DNA of 64,000 bases from Paraglaciecola chathamensis S18K6 (GCA_000314955.1 BAEM01000032.1:279609-343608), one strand, 5' to 3'. Positions 18,015-29,144 are shown, numbered from the stretch's first letter. Notes: generated by a model from the sequence alone, not told the origin. Program-made: numbers and translations.

Positions 18015-18072
18015 TAGGTTTTTGCACATTGCCCGTGTAAATACCTTAGGTTAACTATATTCGGAGGTTGAC

Positions 18073-19218
18073 TTGGCTAATTCCGCCCTTTTAGTGCTAG
18101 AAGATGGGTCTGTTTTCAATGGCACGGCTATCGGAGCGACTGGTATGTCTGTTGGTGAAGTGGTGTTTAACACCTCAATGACAGGTTATCAGGAAATTCT
18201 TACTGATCCCTCTTACGCAGAACAAATTGTAACTTTAACCTATCCCCATATTGGTAACACCGGTACCAATAGCGAAGATTGTGAATCGACTAAAGTGTGG
18301 GCCAAAGGCCTCATTATTAGAGATTTGCCGCTGCTTGCGAGTAACTTTCGTAACGAACAATCATTGTCTGAGTACCTACGTGCAAATAACATTTTAGGTA
18401 TTGCAGATATCGACACCCGCCGCCTAACACGTATTTTACGTGATAAAGGCGCGCAAAACGGTTGCATTATTGCCGTAGATGCGAGCTCTGAGCAAAGCCT
18501 TGATAGTGACGTGGGTTTAGAAAAAGCCAAAGCGTTTCCTGGTTTAAAAGGCCTAGATCTAGCCAAAGAAGTGACCACTGATGAGCTTTACAGCTGGACA
18601 GACGGATCATGGACGCTAGGCCAAGGTTTTAATGAAAATCAAACAGACTTGCTTTTTCATGTGGTTGCTTACGACTACGGCGCCAAGCACAATATTTTAC
18701 GTATGTTAGTAGACAGAGGCTGTCGATTAACCGTAGTGCCGGCTAAAACCAGTGCTGCAGACGTATTGGCGTTGAACCCAGACGGCGTGTTTTTATCAAA
18801 CGGCCCTGGTGATCCTGAGCCATGTGATTACGCGATAGACGCGATTAAGACCTTGCTTGATAAAGACTTACCTATCTTCGGTATCTGCTTAGGCCACCAG
18901 TTATTGGCGTTAGCCAGCGGTGCCAAAACGGTTAAAATGAAATTTGGTCATCATGGTGCTAACCACCCAGTGAAAGACATTCAAGGTAAACGCGTGATGA
19001 TCACCAGCCAAAACCACGGTTTTGCGGTAGATGAGCAGTCTTTGCCAGATAACCTGGACATTACCCATGTGTCATTGTTCGATCAATCTTTACAAGGTAT
19101 TCACCGCAAAGACAAGCCAGCGTTTAGTTTCCAGGGACACCCTGAAGCAAGCCCAGGCCCACATGATGCGGCTCCTTTGTTTGATCACTTTATTGAGCTG
19201 ATGCAAGCAACACGCTAA
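18073..19218 (+). CDS. carA: Carbamoyl-phosphate synthase small subunit (glutamine amidotransferase)
   Basis: The protein has 381 residues. It releases ammonia from glutamine for CarB, feeding pyrimidine and arginine synthesis. The N-terminal half starts [16 protein letters not shown]; the class I amidotransferase domain (about 195-378) has the nucleophile C272 in [10 protein letters not shown] and the His-Glu pair in [13 protein letters not shown]. The start is a TTG at 18073, supported by GGAGG at 18063-18067 with five bases spacing. E. coli carA also starts with TTG. It is followed by carB after 38 bp, in one operon. Confidence 0.96.
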   Translation: MANSALLVLEDGSVFNGTAIGATGMSVGEVVFNTSMTGYQEILTDPSYAEQIVTLTYPHIGNTGTNSEDCESTKVWAKGLIIRDLPLLASNFRNEQSLSEYLRANNILGIADIDTRRLTRILRDKGAQNGCIIAVDASSEQSLDSDVGLEKAKAFPGLKGLDLAKEVTTDELYSWTDGSWTLGQGFNENQTDLLFHVVAYDYGAKHNILRMLVDRGCRLTVVPAKTSAADVLALNPDGVFLSNGPGDPEPCDYAIDAIKTLLDKDLPIFGICLGHQLLALASGAKTVKMKFGHHGANHPVKDIQGKRVMITSQNHGFAVDEQSLPDNLDITHVSLFDQSLQGIHRKDKPAFSFQGHPEASPGPHDAAPLFDHFIELMQATR

Positions 19219-19256
19219 GACGACCCTTAAGCCCCAAATTTAGAGTAATAAGCACA

Positions 19257-22200
19257 ATGCCAAAACGTACCGACATAAAAAGTATCTTAATTATTGGCGC
19301 TGGACCGATTGTTATCGGCCAGGCCTGTGAATTCGACTATTCTGGTGCGCAGGCGTGTAAAGCACTGCGCGAAGAAGGTTATCGAGTTATTTTGGTTAAC
19401 TCTAACCCTGCGACCATAATGACCGACCCTGAAATGGCCGATGCGACATATATTGAGCCGATTCATTGGGAAGTGGTCAGAAAAATTATAGAAAAAGAAC
19501 GCCCTGATGCGATTTTACCGACCATGGGCGGACAAACGGCACTTAACTGTGCGTTAGACTTAGAAAAGCACGGTGTGCTGGCTGAATTTAACGTAGAAAT
19601 GATTGGTGCGACCGCCGACGCTATTGATAAGGCAGAAGACCGCGAGCGTTTTGATAAGGCGATGAAATCAATCGGCCTTGAATGCCCAAGAGCTGAAATT
19701 GCTCACAGTCTGGATGAAGCGTTTGATGTGTCAACGCGTATCGGCTTCCCTTGTATTATTCGTCCGTCTTTCACCATGGGTGGAAGCGGCGGCGGGATCG
19801 CTTATAACGTTGAAGAATTCGAAGAAATCTGCCGCCGAGGCCTTGATTTATCACCGACCTCTGAGCTGCTTATAGATGAGTCTTTGATTGGCTGGAAAGA
19901 GTATGAAATGGAAGTGGTTCGCGATAAAGCAGACAACTGCATTATCGTATGTACCATTGAAAACTTTGATGCTATGGGTGTGCACACAGGTGATTCAATC
20001 ACGGTTGCACCGGCGCAAACGTTAACCGACAAAGAGTTTCAAATCATGCGTAACGCTGCTATGGCAGTATTACGTGAAATCGGCGTTGAAACCGGCGGCT
20101 CAAACGTTCAGTTTGGTGTTGACCCTCAAACCGGCCGTTTGGTTATCATCGAGATGAACCCTCGTGTATCTCGTTCGTCAGCGTTAGCGTCTAAAGCAAC
20201 GGGTTTCCCTATTGCGAAAGTGGCAGCAAAACTTGCCATTGGTTACACCCTAGATGAGCTTGCTAACGACATCACTGGTGGTTTAACGCCAGCGTCGTTT
20301 GAACCGGCTATCGATTATGTCGTGACCAAAATTCCACGTTTTAACTTTGAGAAGTTTGCCGGTGCCAATGACCGTCTTACCACCCAGATGAAATCAGTGG
20401 GTGAGGTGATGTCGATTGGTCGTAATCAGCAAGAATCGCTGCAAAAAGCACTGCGTGGCCTTGAGGTTGGTGTTAACGGTCTTGATTCAATTATTGATTA
20501 TACCGACCCTGAGAACAAAGCCGCTATTATTCGCGAGCTTCGTGAACCAGGTGCAGAACGGATTTGGTACGTCGCTGACGCGTTTAGAATGGGGATGGAT
20601 ATCGAAGAGTTATTCTCTTTAACGAACATCGACCGTTGGTTCTTGGTGCAAATTGAAGATTTAGTCAAAGAAGAGCAAAATGTAGCCGAGCTTAGTTTGT
20701 CGGGTATTGATGCAACATTGATGAATCGCCTGAAACGTAAAGGCTTTTCTGATGCACGTATCGCGGATTTGACCGGTGTAGATCAAGGTGATGTGCGTGA
20801 ATTACGCCGCGGTTTTGATATTCACCCGGTATACAAGCGCGTAGATACCTGTGCGGCTGAATTTGCTAGCAGTACTGCTTACATGTATTCAACTTACGAT
20901 GAAGAATGTGAAGCTAACCCGTCAGATAAAGATAAAATTATGGTACTCGGCGGGGGGCCTAACCGCATAGGTCAAGGTATTGAATTCGATTATTGCTGTG
21001 TTCATGCTGCACTTGCCATGCGCGAAGACGGTTATGAAACCATCATGGTTAACTGTAACCCTGAGACTGTTTCAACAGATTACGACACCTCTGACCGTTT
21101 GTACTTCGAGTCGGTTACGCTAGAAGATGTACTTGAAATCGTGCGTATTGAGAAGCCAGTGGGCGTTATCGTTCAATACGGCGGACAGACTCCGCTTAAA
21201 TTGGCCCGAGATTTAGAAGCCGCAGGTGTTCCAATTATTGGTACATCGCCTGATGCTATCGATAAGGCAGAAGATCGCGAACGCTTCCAAAAGATGGTGA
21301 ATAAGTTAAACCTTAAACAACCAGCGAATGCCACGGTAAGTAACCTTGAAGAAGCATTGTTGGCAGCCGAAAAAATTGGTTTTCCTTTGGTTGTTCGTCC
21401 TTCTTATGTACTTGGCGGCCGCGCCATGGAAATCGTTTATGATCTTAAAGATTTGAAACGCTACCTGAATAACGCGGTTAAAGTGTCAAATGACTCGCCC
21501 GTATTGCTAGACCGTTTCCTTGATGACGCTATCGAAGTTGATGTGGATGCAATTTGTGACGGCAAAGAAGTCATGATCGGTGGCATTATGGAGCACATTG
21601 AGCAGGCAGGGGTTCACTCAGGTGACTCAGCATGTTCATTGCCGCCTTACTCATTGAGTAACGACATTCAAGATGTGATGCGCGAACAAGTTAAGGCTAT
21701 GGCACTTGAGTTAGGTGTAGTAGGGTTAATGAATACACAATTCGCGGTTAAAGATGGCGAAGTGTACTTAATCGAAGTTAACCCTCGTGCAGCGCGTACA
21801 GTACCGTTTGTATCTAAGGCCACAGGTTTACCGATTGCCAAAATCGGTGCCCGTGCGATGGCGGGGCAATCACTTGCCGACCAAGGATTAAGCAAAGAAG
21901 TCATCCCACCATTTTACAGTGTAAAAGAAGTGGTATTGCCGTTTGCTAAATTCCAAGGTGTTGATCCTTTGCTAGGGCCAGAAATGCGTTCTACCGGTGA
22001 GGTAATGGGGGTAGGTGATACGTTCGAAGAGGCTTACGCGAAAGCCAATTTAGGCGCGGGTGAGCCAATTCCTGCCGGTGGTAAGGCGCTTTTATCCGTT
22101 CGTTTGAATGATAAGAACCGTATCATTGAATTGGGCCGTGCTATGGTCGCCAAAGGGTTTGATCTCGAGGCGACACGTGGCACTGCTGCGGTATTAAATA

Positions 22201-22475
22201 AAGCTGATGTGCCTTGTTCAATTGTAAATAAGCTATCTGAAGGTCGTCCTAATATTGTAGATTCAATTAAAAACGGTGAGTATTGTTATATTATCAATAC
22301 CACTGAAGGGCGTCAGGCAATTGATGACTCTGTGTATATTCGCCGAGAAGCATTGCTCAATAAAATACCCTATACCACAACCATGAATGCGGCTTTTGCT
22401 ACTGTGAATGCAAACAAGGCAGATGACCGTGCCCGGGTAAATTCGGTTCAAGAGTTACATAAACGTTTACTCTAA
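19257..22475 (+). CDS. carB: Carbamoyl-phosphate synthase large subunit
   Basis: The protein has 1072 residues, the normal length. It has two homologous ATP-grasp halves, each opening with a phosphate-loop region ([19 protein letters not shown] near 12 and [18 protein letters not shown] near 563), plus the C-terminal regulatory MGS-like domain (about 935-1072), where UMP and ornithine bind in E. coli. ATP-grasp marks [30 protein letters not shown] and [20 protein letters not shown] are intact. It makes carbamoyl phosphate from bicarbonate, ammonia and two ATP. Confidence 0.97.
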   Translation: MPKRTDIKSILIIGAGPIVIGQACEFDYSGAQACKALREEGYRVILVNSNPATIMTDPEMADATYIEPIHWEVVRKIIEKERPDAILPTMGGQTALNCALDLEKHGVLAEFNVEMIGATADAIDKAEDRERFDKAMKSIGLECPRAEIAHSLDEAFDVSTRIGFPCIIRPSFTMGGSGGGIAYNVEEFEEICRRGLDLSPTSELLIDESLIGWKEYEMEVVRDKADNCIIVCTIENFDAMGVHTGDSITVAPAQTLTDKEFQIMRNAAMAVLREIGVETGGSNVQFGVDPQTGRLVIIEMNPRVSRSSALASKATGFPIAKVAAKLAIGYTLDELANDITGGLTPASFEPAIDYVVTKIPRFNFEKFAGANDRLTTQMKSVGEVMSIGRNQQESLQKALRGLEVGVNGLDSIIDYTDPENKAAIIRELREPGAERIWYVADAFRMGMDIEELFSLTNIDRWFLVQIEDLVKEEQNVAELSLSGIDATLMNRLKRKGFSDARIADLTGVDQGDVRELRRGFDIHPVYKRVDTCAAEFASSTAYMYSTYDEECEANPSDKDKIMVLGGGPNRIGQGIEFDYCCVHAALAMREDGYETIMVNCNPETVSTDYDTSDRLYFESVTLEDVLEIVRIEKPVGVIVQYGGQTPLKLARDLEAAGVPIIGTSPDAIDKAEDRERFQKMVNKLNLKQPANATVSNLEEALLAAEKIGFPLVVRPSYVLGGRAMEIVYDLKDLKRYLNNAVKVSNDSPVLLDRFLDDAIEVDVDAICDGKEVMIGGIMEHIEQAGVHSGDSACSLPPYSLSNDIQDVMREQVKAMALELGVVGLMNTQFAVKDGEVYLIEVNPRAARTVPFVSKATGLPIAKIGARAMAGQSLADQGLSKEVIPPFYSVKEVVLPFAKFQGVDPLLGPEMRSTGEVMGVGDTFEEAYAKANLGAGEPIPAGGKALLSVRLNDKNRIIELGRAMVAKGFDLEATRGTAAVLNKADVPCSIVNKLSEGRPNIVDSIKNGEYCYIINTTEGRQAIDDSVYIRREALLNKIPYTTTMNAAFATVNANKADDRARVNSVQELHKRLL

Positions 22476-22572
22476 CCGATGATTAATTTGGTGCTGGGCG
22501 TTGAATTTATTCGCTCAGTACCTATTTAGTACCCAGGTAATATCAAATAAAAATAAAGTGAGCTATTGATCA

Positions 22573-23049
22573 ATGACTCAATATCCAATGACAGCTAAGG
22601 GCGCAGATATGCTGCGTGAAGAGCTACAACATTTAAAGTCGGTTAAACGTCCTGAAATTATTAAGTCTATCGCTGAAGCGCGTGAGCATGGCGACTTAAA
22701 AGAAAACGCTGAATATCACGCTGCCCGCGAGCAACAAAGCTTTTGCGAAGGTCGTATTCAAGACATCGAAGGCAAATTGTCAAATGCGCAGATAATCGAT
22801 GTCACTAAAATGCCCAATAATGGCAAAGTGATTTTCGGTACTACTGTCACTATCTTGAATTTAGAAAGCGATGATGAGATAACCTACAAAATAGTGGGTG
22901 ACGATGAAGCAGACATTAAGAACAACTTAATCTCTGTTAGCTCGCCTATTGCCCGCGGCTTGATTGGTAAACAACTTGACGATGTGGTCACGATCCAAAC
23001 ACCCAAAGGGGCGATTGAATTCGAAATTATCGAAGTCGAGTATGTCTAA
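22573..23049 (+). CDS. greA: Transcript cleavage factor GreA
   Basis: The protein has 158 residues. The N-terminal coiled coil carries the acidic tip [17 protein letters not shown], whose acidic residues position the metal in the RNA polymerase active site to cleave backtracked RNA. The C-terminal FKBP-like domain ends [13 protein letters not shown]. Location 97 bp after carB matches the dapB-carAB-greA order of other gammaproteobacteria. A terminator follows directly. Confidence 0.96.
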   Translation: MTQYPMTAKGADMLREELQHLKSVKRPEIIKSIAEAREHGDLKENAEYHAAREQQSFCEGRIQDIEGKLSNAQIIDVTKMPNNGKVIFGTTVTILNLESDDEITYKIVGDDEADIKNNLISVSSPIARGLIGKQLDDVVTIQTPKGAIEFEIIEVEYV

Positions 23050-23073
23050 TCTTTTTTAAGTTTTGCCAAAAAA

Positions 23074-23100
23074 ATAGCGCACAATTTGTGCGCTTTTTTG
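23074..23100 (+). terminator. Rho-independent terminator after greA
   Basis: AGCGCACAA pairs with TTGTGCGCT around a minimal loop, followed by TTTTTT. Confidence 0.85.
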
Positions 23101-23164
23101 TATCTAGCGTTCGCGTTAAATTTGGCAAGTCTGCAGCGCCTGCCGCGAACATTTTAACGTGCTT

Positions 23165-23725
23165 TTAATGAGTGTGCTGTTTGGTTAATTGTTGAATAAC
23201 TTGTTGATTTAACGCTGCTAGGTTATGTGAGCTTCGACTGGTGTACAATCCTTTATCGACCACTAGATCACGATCAACTATTTTAGCACCAGCATTACGT
23301 AAGCGATTTAACACGGTTGGGAAAGAGGCAACCAAGCGGTTTTTCAAAACGTCTGCTTCAAGTAACATCCATGTGCCTTGATTAATGGCGACAACGGGTT
23401 TGTCTTTCGCATCAGTAAAGAATGCTTTCACAAAATTAATAGCGTCTTTATCTTGCAACAATGCATCTGGGTTGAACAATCCACCGGGTAGGATCAGCGC
23501 GTCGTACTCTTGCGCTGTGACGTTAGATACGATTTTATCGACTTCAATCTCTATTCCCCATTTACTGCCATTCCAACCAATGATAGTACCTGGCTCTATT
23601 GAAATAATATGAACCTTAACGCCTGCTGACACGAGGGCGTCCCGGGTTTCTATAAGTTCACATTGCTCAAACCCATCCTTGGCTAATATGGCTGCTGTCT
23701 TATTATTTGATAATGTCGTCAACAT
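23165..23725 (-). CDS. DJ-1/PfpI-family protein lacking the catalytic cysteine
   Basis: The protein has 186 residues and aligns in outline with PfpI/YhbO proteins (KTAAILAKDGFEQCELIETR, YDALILPGGLFNPDALLQD, end SRSSHNLAALNQQVIQQL). The nucleophile elbow, normally AICHG with the catalytic Cys-His, reads VAINQGTWMLLEADV: N115 and Q116 replace Cys and His. A PfpI-type protease or glyoxalase/deglycase activity through Cys is therefore not expected. It may be a chaperone or binding protein. It is a lone gene facing greA. The ribosome site GGAGAAACGC precedes the ATG. Confidence 0.8.
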   Translation of the reverse strand: MLTTLSNNKTAAILAKDGFEQCELIETRDALVSAGVKVHIISIEPGTIIGWNGSKWGIEIEVDKIVSNVTAQEYDALILPGGLFNPDALLQDKDAINFVKAFFTDAKDKPVVAINQGTWMLLEADVLKNRLVASFPTVLNRLRNAGAKIVDRDLVVDKGLYTSRSSHNLAALNQQVIQQLTKQHTH

Positions 23726-24293
23726 GCGTTTCTCCTATTTTGCATGTGTACTTTAATCGATTAATAGTCATAAAGTACAAGTTATGCGCTCAAATACAAA
23801 CTTGCAATAATCGAACCAACTTAAGCTTGTAAGTTGATAAAGCAGTGTTATATTTTACTCATTGATTTATAAAGAATTATTTAAAAAACTATAAAATTAG
23901 ACTGAATTTATAGAGCTTAGTTTTATTAGAATAGTGAAAAGTTGTGTAAATTTAGTCACGAGAAAAAGGTAAATTTGTCACAATCGTTTACAGTAAAGAA
24001 CAGTTTAGGTAGTAATATTTACCCAAAAGCACGTTTTCTTAAGTTGCCCGTATAATTCTGTCGTTACTTTGACACATGTCAGGATAATGCTTGCAAGACA
24101 CGATTGCTGGTACCGTGTCATTTAACGCCTCTAGCGCTGTATTTGTATCTAAGCGCTACATTTTTTACAAGACAAGACAAGACAAGACAAGACAAGACAA
24201 GACAAGACAAGCACAGTACTGATATTTCACTGTATGACTGTCCAATCAATGTGCTACCTTGGCGGATTACGTCAGTGACTAGGAGCCTTCGCT
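23726..24293. other. 568-bp AT-rich intergenic region with a pentanucleotide repeat
   Basis: No convincing gene. It should hold the promoters of both divergent neighbours. The only structured element is the (ACAAG)9 repeat at 24167-24211. Confidence 0.5.
24167..24211 (+). repeat. Pentanucleotide tandem repeat (ACAAG)9
   Basis: Nine perfect copies of ACAAG, 45 bp, 82 bp before the GTG of the DMT transporter gene. A 5-bp unit changes spacing by half a helical turn per copy, so slipped-strand changes could alter promoter geometry. Confidence 0.95.
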
Positions 24294-25196
24294 GTGAGAA
24301 GTGCGTTGTTATATACGATCACCGTGTTGATTTGGGGCTCAACTTGGTTAGCGATAGAGTTTCAATTGGGCGATGTCGCGCCTGAAGTCTCGTTGGTTTA
24401 CCGTTTCGCTTTAGCTGCGATACTTATGTGGGGATATTGTTTGTTTTCCCCTTTGAGTATGCGTTTTCCCTTGGCAGACCACGCCTTCTTTCTTGTGTTA
24501 GCCTTGTTTAATTTTGGTTTAAACTACTTAATCTTGTACAAGGCCCAGCAGTATTTAACGTCTGCCATGGCGTCTATCGCGTTTTCAACATTATTGCTAA
24601 TGAACATTATCAATACACGTTTATTTTTTGGTCGTGTTATCGCTAAACGTATTTACATTGGTGCGGCGCTCGGTGTATTTGGCTTAATTGCGCTGTTTTG
24701 GCCAGATATCAAAACGCTCGACTTTGCCAGTGATGCAATGTATGGATTAGGGTTAGCTTTAGGCGGCACTTTTTTGGCTTCATTGGGCAATATGGCGAGT
24801 GTGCGCAATTCTTCACGTCATATTGGGGTGATGCAGGGCAACGCTTGGGGAATGCTGTATGGTACGTTAGCGTTGATCGCAGTGGCGCTAATACGCGGCG
24901 CTGAGTTTAGCTTTTCCACAGAGCCTCATTATGTGTTTTCTCTACTGTATTTGTCAGTGTTCGGTACTGTTATCGCATTTGCGAGTTATTTCTTGTTACT
25001 AAGAGATATTGGGCCAGAAAAAGCGAGTTACTCTATCGTGCTATTTCCATTTGTGGCTGTTGTGCTCAGCACCATGTATGAAGATTTTGTATGGCACACC
25101 AATACCATCCTGGGGTTTTTGTTAGTGATCCTTGGCAATGCCATTGTTTTAACGCCTGTTGAAAAACTCAGGCATTGGCAGGTAAAGAAAACGTAG
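24294..25196 (+). CDS. EamA-family (DMT) inner-membrane transporter
   Basis: The protein has 300 residues, ten predicted hydrophobic helices and two EamA repeats (about 5-135 and 150-290). Typical marks are LIWGSTWLAIEFQLG near the start and a C-terminal VLGFLLVILGNAIVLTP-like helix (read as ILGFLLVILGNAIVL). Family members export amino acids or metabolites, but the substrate cannot be read from sequence. The start is a GTG at 24294, supported by AGGAG eight bases upstream. The ACAAG repeat lies in its 5' region. Confidence 0.82.
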   Translation: MRSALLYTITVLIWGSTWLAIEFQLGDVAPEVSLVYRFALAAILMWGYCLFSPLSMRFPLADHAFFLVLALFNFGLNYLILYKAQQYLTSAMASIAFSTLLLMNIINTRLFFGRVIAKRIYIGAALGVFGLIALFWPDIKTLDFASDAMYGLGLALGGTFLASLGNMASVRNSSRHIGVMQGNAWGMLYGTLALIAVALIRGAEFSFSTEPHYVFSLLYLSVFGTVIAFASYFLLLRDIGPEKASYSIVLFPFVAVVLSTMYEDFVWHTNTILGFLLVILGNAIVLTPVEKLRHWQVKKT

Positions 25197-25249
25197 AAGG
25201 CAAGATTCAGTGATTGACTCAAGCACGCTGGTCAGGCGTGCCAAAGTGC

Positions 25250-26743
25250 TTATTTAGTGCGGTTTAGGCGAATTGCGATAATAAATGCCAGCACAGTTAA
25301 TACCCAAGGCCCTAAGTCCCCTATATATCGGTATGGCGTTGTGCCGCTTACACGTTGTATTTCATCACTTAACACGCCAGTTTCAAACTGCGGTAAGCGG
25401 CTTTTAATCTCGCCGTCGGCATTGATAAATGCAGTAATACCATTATTCGTTGAACGCATTACTGGCAGGCCAAATTCTTTTGCACGTACTTGAGCAATTT
25501 CTAAATGTTGTGCCGGCCCGTGAGAATGGCCAAACCATGCATCGTTACTCACGGTAATGATAAAATCAGTGTCTTCGTACAAATTCTGTCGAATTTGTCT
25601 TGGAAATGCGATCTCAAAACACAGCGCTGGGGCAAAATGAAAGCCGTTAGCAAGTAAATTCACTTGCTGATAATCCCCTCGAGTGAAAGACGACATAGGC
25701 AAATCAAATATGGGAGCCAAGCCGCGTAACCAGTCTTCCATAGGGATAAATTCACCTATAGGAAGTAGATGATGCTTGTCGAATCGATTGGTTTGCGGGT
25801 AGTGGTAATGCCCTTCGCTATCAGTTGATTCTTTAAGACCAACACCGATGATACTGTTATACGCTTGGCGGGTTTCAAAATTATAATTAACGATCCCAGT
25901 GAGAAGGCCGGTTTTGTTTTCAGCGGCTTCTTGATCGAGTTGCATTAAGTAATCGGCGGCAATCGGCTCTAATTGCGGTATAGCCGCTTCAGGCCAAATG
26001 ATGACTTGGTTATCCCAATGCGCTTCGGTGAGCTCAAGGTATTTCTTCATGGTAGGCCAATCTTGCTCTGGAGCCCAACGGATATCTTGAGGAATGTTGC
26101 CTTGCACCATGGCAATGTGAACGGGTTCGCCTGTAGGAGAAACCCAATTGTGCTGGTTTAGTGTCCATCCACTTAAATAAACTAACACGCTTAAAATAAT
26201 AGGGGGGAGATAACGCTTACTTAATAACCATACTGCGCACGCAGCACAAAGCGCCATGAGCAGCGCACTGACCCCAAATTCACCGATGACCGGTAACCAG
26301 CCAGATAAGGGGCTCTGCATTTGGCTATAGCCAATCGATAACCAAGGAAAGCCGGTTAAAAATATGCCTCTGGCCCACTCGCACAATAGCCACAAAAAGG
26401 GCAGGGCTAGCGCCCAGACTTGAGGAGAAAAGTAGCGCTTAGCGAGTTTGCTAAACAGCATGGGGTACAAAGATAAATAACTACACAGCAGCACCATTAA
26501 GCCGATGGAGCCGGCGAGCGGCAGGCCTCCGAAATCAGCAATGCTGACATGGACCCAACTGATGCCTGCACCAAACCAACCTAGTCCAAAACAGAAGCCA
26601 AGTTTACCAGCCTGTTCTAAGCGCGCTTTGTGCAGTATGCATAAATACCCAGTCAGCGCGATAGGCATGACAGCCCAATAAGAAAAAGGAGCGTAGCTTA
26701 AGGTTAAGCTCGCTCCAAGTAGTAATGATAAAATATACAGCAT
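25250..26743 (-). CDS. lnt: Apolipoprotein N-acyltransferase
   Basis: The protein has 497 residues. N-terminal membrane helices (1-190) are followed by a periplasmic nitrilase-like domain (about 215-470). The Glu-Lys-Cys triad is seen in IWPEAAIPQLE, DKHHLLPIGEFIP and APALCFEIAFP. It adds the third acyl chain to lipoproteins in the inner membrane, required before Lol export. This matters here because the window encodes three probable lipoproteins. It is the last gene of the miaB-ybeZ-ybeY-corC-lnt operon, 14 bp after corC. Confidence 0.95.
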   Translation of the reverse strand: MLYILSLLLGASLTLSYAPFSYWAVMPIALTGYLCILHKARLEQAGKLGFCFGLGWFGAGISWVHVSIADFGGLPLAGSIGLMVLLCSYLSLYPMLFSKLAKRYFSPQVWALALPFLWLLCEWARGIFLTGFPWLSIGYSQMQSPLSGWLPVIGEFGVSALLMALCAACAVWLLSKRYLPPIILSVLVYLSGWTLNQHNWVSPTGEPVHIAMVQGNIPQDIRWAPEQDWPTMKKYLELTEAHWDNQVIIWPEAAIPQLEPIAADYLMQLDQEAAENKTGLLTGIVNYNFETRQAYNSIIGVGLKESTDSEGHYHYPQTNRFDKHHLLPIGEFIPMEDWLRGLAPIFDLPMSSFTRGDYQQVNLLANGFHFAPALCFEIAFPRQIRQNLYEDTDFIITVSNDAWFGHSHGPAQHLEIAQVRAKEFGLPVMRSTNNGITAFINADGEIKSRLPQFETGVLSDEIQRVSGTTPYRYIGDLGPWVLTVLAFIIAIRLNRTK

Positions 26744-26757
26744 GTGCGTTATGGCAC

Positions 26758-27618
26758 CTAATCTTCGGTATGGGGAAGCGTGACCTTTAATTGAATCAGG
26801 CGTCTGGCGTCAGAGTTAGTAACGGCAAAAACAAAACCGTTAATACTGACTTTCTCATCACGCATAGGCATATGACCAAATGCTTTAAGCACAATGCCGC
26901 CGATAGTGTCAGCCTCTTCCTCGTCAAACTCAGTGCCAAAAAATTCATTAAAATCTTCTAGCTCTGTTAAGGCTTTTACTGAATACGTATGCTTGTTTAG
27001 CGCACGTATATTATCGGTATTGGTATCTTCAGCATCGTGTTCATCTTCAATTTCACCGACAATTAATTCGAGAATATCTTCGATGGTCACCAAGCCTGAT
27101 ACCCCGCCGTACTCGTCTACGACTATCGCCATGTGGAAGCGCTTTTGTTGAAATTCTTTAAGTAGAACGTCAACACGTTTACTCTCGGGCACGATGACTG
27201 CTGGACGTAGAACTTGTTTAAGCTCGAACTCTTTGCCGGGTAAAAATGCGTATTTAAGTAAGTCTTTGGCGAGAATGATCCCTTCAATATGATCTTTATC
27301 TTCACTTATCACAGGAAATCGAGAGTGAGCAGAATCAAGCATGATAGGTAAAAACTTATCGACCGTTTCTGTTATGTCAATGGTGGTCATTTGTGCGCGA
27401 GGGATCATAATCTCTCTTACTCGCATTTCGCTGACTTCCATGACGCCTTCAATCATTTCTCGGGTTTCTTGATTGATGACTTCTCGTTGTTCCGCATCAG
27501 TGATGACAGAAAAGAGTTCGTCTTTGCTTTTCGGTTCTCCCGTGAATGACTGGACTATTTTATCCAACCAACCTTTATTGGCAGAACCGTTAGTAGAGGG
27601 GGGGTTATCTTCGCTCAT
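26758..27618 (-). CDS. corC: CorC/YbeX CBS-domain protein
   Basis: The protein has 286 residues. Two CBS motifs (about 70-190) include MIPRAQMTTIDI and VVDEYGGVSGLVTIEDILE, and the C-terminal transporter-associated CorC_HlyC domain spans about 205-282. There is no membrane part, unlike the larger CNNM-like paralogues. E. coli YbeX/CorC is linked to magnesium/cobalt efflux and, more recently, to ribosome-related phenotypes, consistent with its place next to ybeY. Confidence 0.93.
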   Translation of the reverse strand: MSEDNPPSTNGSANKGWLDKIVQSFTGEPKSKDELFSVITDAEQREVINQETREMIEGVMEVSEMRVREIMIPRAQMTTIDITETVDKFLPIMLDSAHSRFPVISEDKDHIEGIILAKDLLKYAFLPGKEFELKQVLRPAVIVPESKRVDVLLKEFQQKRFHMAIVVDEYGGVSGLVTIEDILELIVGEIEDEHDAEDTNTDNIRALNKHTYSVKALTELEDFNEFFGTEFDEEEADTIGGIVLKAFGHMPMRDEKVSINGFVFAVTNSDARRLIQLKVTLPHTED

Positions 27619-27651
27619 GATCTCGTTAAATTATGGTTTGAGTGGGTATCA

Positions 27652-28110
27652 TCATTGATCTTGGTAAGGGTCGTCAATCGAAAACTGCTTAAGAATGATA
27701 ACCTCTACTGCTTCCATCTGTTGTGCTTCGTCATCAGTTATGTGGTCAAAGCCAAGTAAATGCAAGGCTCCATGGACAATCATATGTGCCCAATGGTGCG
27801 CCAATGCTTTGTGTTGCTCTTTGGCTTCATCTGCTACAACGCTTGCACACACCACCAAATCACCCAGTAGATTCAAGCTTAGTCCCGGCGGTGCTTCAAA
27901 TGGGAAAGACAGCACATTAGTTGGCTTGTCTTTTCCTCGGTAGGTGTGATTAAGGTCTTGGCTTTCTTCTTTATCAACAATTCGTACGGTGATCTCTTGG
28001 TTTGAAAGCTGTTGATGAGCCAGCACCGCATCTAACCAACGCTGAAAATCATCCGTTTTGGGTAAATTTAATGCGTCACTGGCGACTTGCAAGTCAACAA
28101 TTGCGGTCAT
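27652..28110 (-). CDS. ybeY: Endoribonuclease YbeY, 16S rRNA maturation and quality control
   Basis: The protein has 152 residues. The zinc motif [11 protein letters not shown] gives the three conserved histidines (HxxxHxxxxxH). [15 protein letters not shown] is the other family mark. It acts in 3' processing of 16S rRNA and ribosome quality control. Its ATG overlaps the stop of the phoH-like gene by four bases, indicating translational coupling. Confidence 0.95.
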   Translation of the reverse strand: MTAIVDLQVASDALNLPKTDDFQRWLDAVLAHQQLSNQEITVRIVDKEESQDLNHTYRGKDKPTNVLSFPFEAPPGLSLNLLGDLVVCASVVADEAKEQHKALAHHWAHMIVHGALHLLGFDHITDDEAQQMEAVEVIILKQFSIDDPYQDQ

Positions 28111-29144
28111 GAATTATCGCTTTGTTGCTGAGTATGCTCGGCTTTCTTTTGAATTCGAACCCGCTCTTGTTCCACTTCGTAGTCTTCGTAAGCCATTACT
28201 ATCCTAGCGACGACGGGGTGGCGCACTACATCATTGGCATTAAAGAAATTAAACGAGATATCGTTAACGTCTTTTAATACTTCAATTGCATGGCGCAAAC
28301 CAGAGCGTGCACCTCTTGGCAAATCGACCTGAGTGATGTCCCCTGTGATCACCGCTTTAGAGTTGAAGCCAATACGGGTTAAGAACATTTTCATTTGTTC
28401 AACCGTGGTGTTTTGGCTTTCATCTAAAATAATAAATGCATCGTTAAGTGTCCGGCCACGCATGTAGGCCAGGGGGGCGACTTCGATCACGTTGCGCTCA
28501 ATTAGCTTTTCTACTTTTTCAAAGCCAAGCATTTCGAACAAGGCATCATAAAGAGGGCGTAAATACGGGTCGACCTTTTGTGATAAGTCACCCGGTAAAA
28601 AGCCGAGCTTTTCGCCAGCTTCTACAGCTGGGCGGGTGAGCAAAATGCGTCGAATTTCTTGGCGCTCTAATGCATCTACGGCCGCAGCAACCGCTAAATA
28701 GGTTTTCCCGGTACCTGCAGGCCCAATACCAAAGCTAATATCATGGGTTAAAATGTCCGATACATACTTCGATTGATTGGGATTGCGCGGCTTGATCACT
28801 CCGCGCTTCGTTTTAATGTGCACTTCTTTACCGTAATGGCCAGCTTCAGCGCGCTCAAGACACTTGGCTTCTTGAATGGCTAAATGCACCTGATCAGATT
28901 CCAAATCAGGGATCTCACCACGTACGGGTTGAGTTTCTATATACAACAACTTAAGCAACTGCGCAGCGCCACTTGATTGCTGCGCTTGGCCTGTGACTTT
29001 AAATTCGTTGCTGCGATAGGTAATTTCTACCCCAAGGCGGCGCTCAATTTGCTTAATATTGTCATCAAACGGCCCACATAGACTCGCTAGGCGTTTGTTG
29101 TCAGATGGCTCTAATAAAATTTCATTACTGGTAAGTTTGCTCAA
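28107..29144 (-). CDS. ybeZ: PhoH-like ATPase YbeZ
   Basis: The protein has 345 residues. The PhoH ATPase domain has Walker [12 protein letters not shown] and Walker [12 protein letters not shown], with [20 protein letters not shown] between. The N-terminal part carries a KH-like region. It is an RNA-linked ATPase that partners YbeY. The best start is a TTG at 29144 preceded by GAGAGA. It follows miaB by 28 bp. Confidence 0.93.
   Translation of the reverse strand: MSKLTSNEILLEPSDNKRLASLCGPFDDNIKQIERRLGVEITYRSNEFKVTGQAQQSSGAAQLLKLLYIETQPVRGEIPDLESDQVHLAIQEAKCLERAEAGHYGKEVHIKTKRGVIKPRNPNQSKYVSDILTHDISFGIGPAGTGKTYLAVAAAVDALERQEIRRILLTRPAVEAGEKLGFLPGDLSQKVDPYLRPLYDALFEMLGFEKVEKLIERNVIEVAPLAYMRGRTLNDAFIILDESQNTTVEQMKMFLTRIGFNSKAVITGDITQVDLPRGARSGLRHAIEVLKDVNDISFNFFNANDVVRHPVVARIVMAYEDYEVEQERVRIQKKAEHTQQQSDNS

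Noticed and set aside
24104..24385. 93-residue plus-strand frame with TRQDK repeats through the ACAAG array
   Set aside because: The repeats in it are just the ACAAG array; it has a TTG start with no ribosome site and overlaps the transporter gene in another frame.
26980..26992. TGAATACGTATGC inside corC, like the candidate LacI operator
   Set aside because: It lies within a conserved coding region of an unrelated operon and lacks the outer bases of the palindrome.
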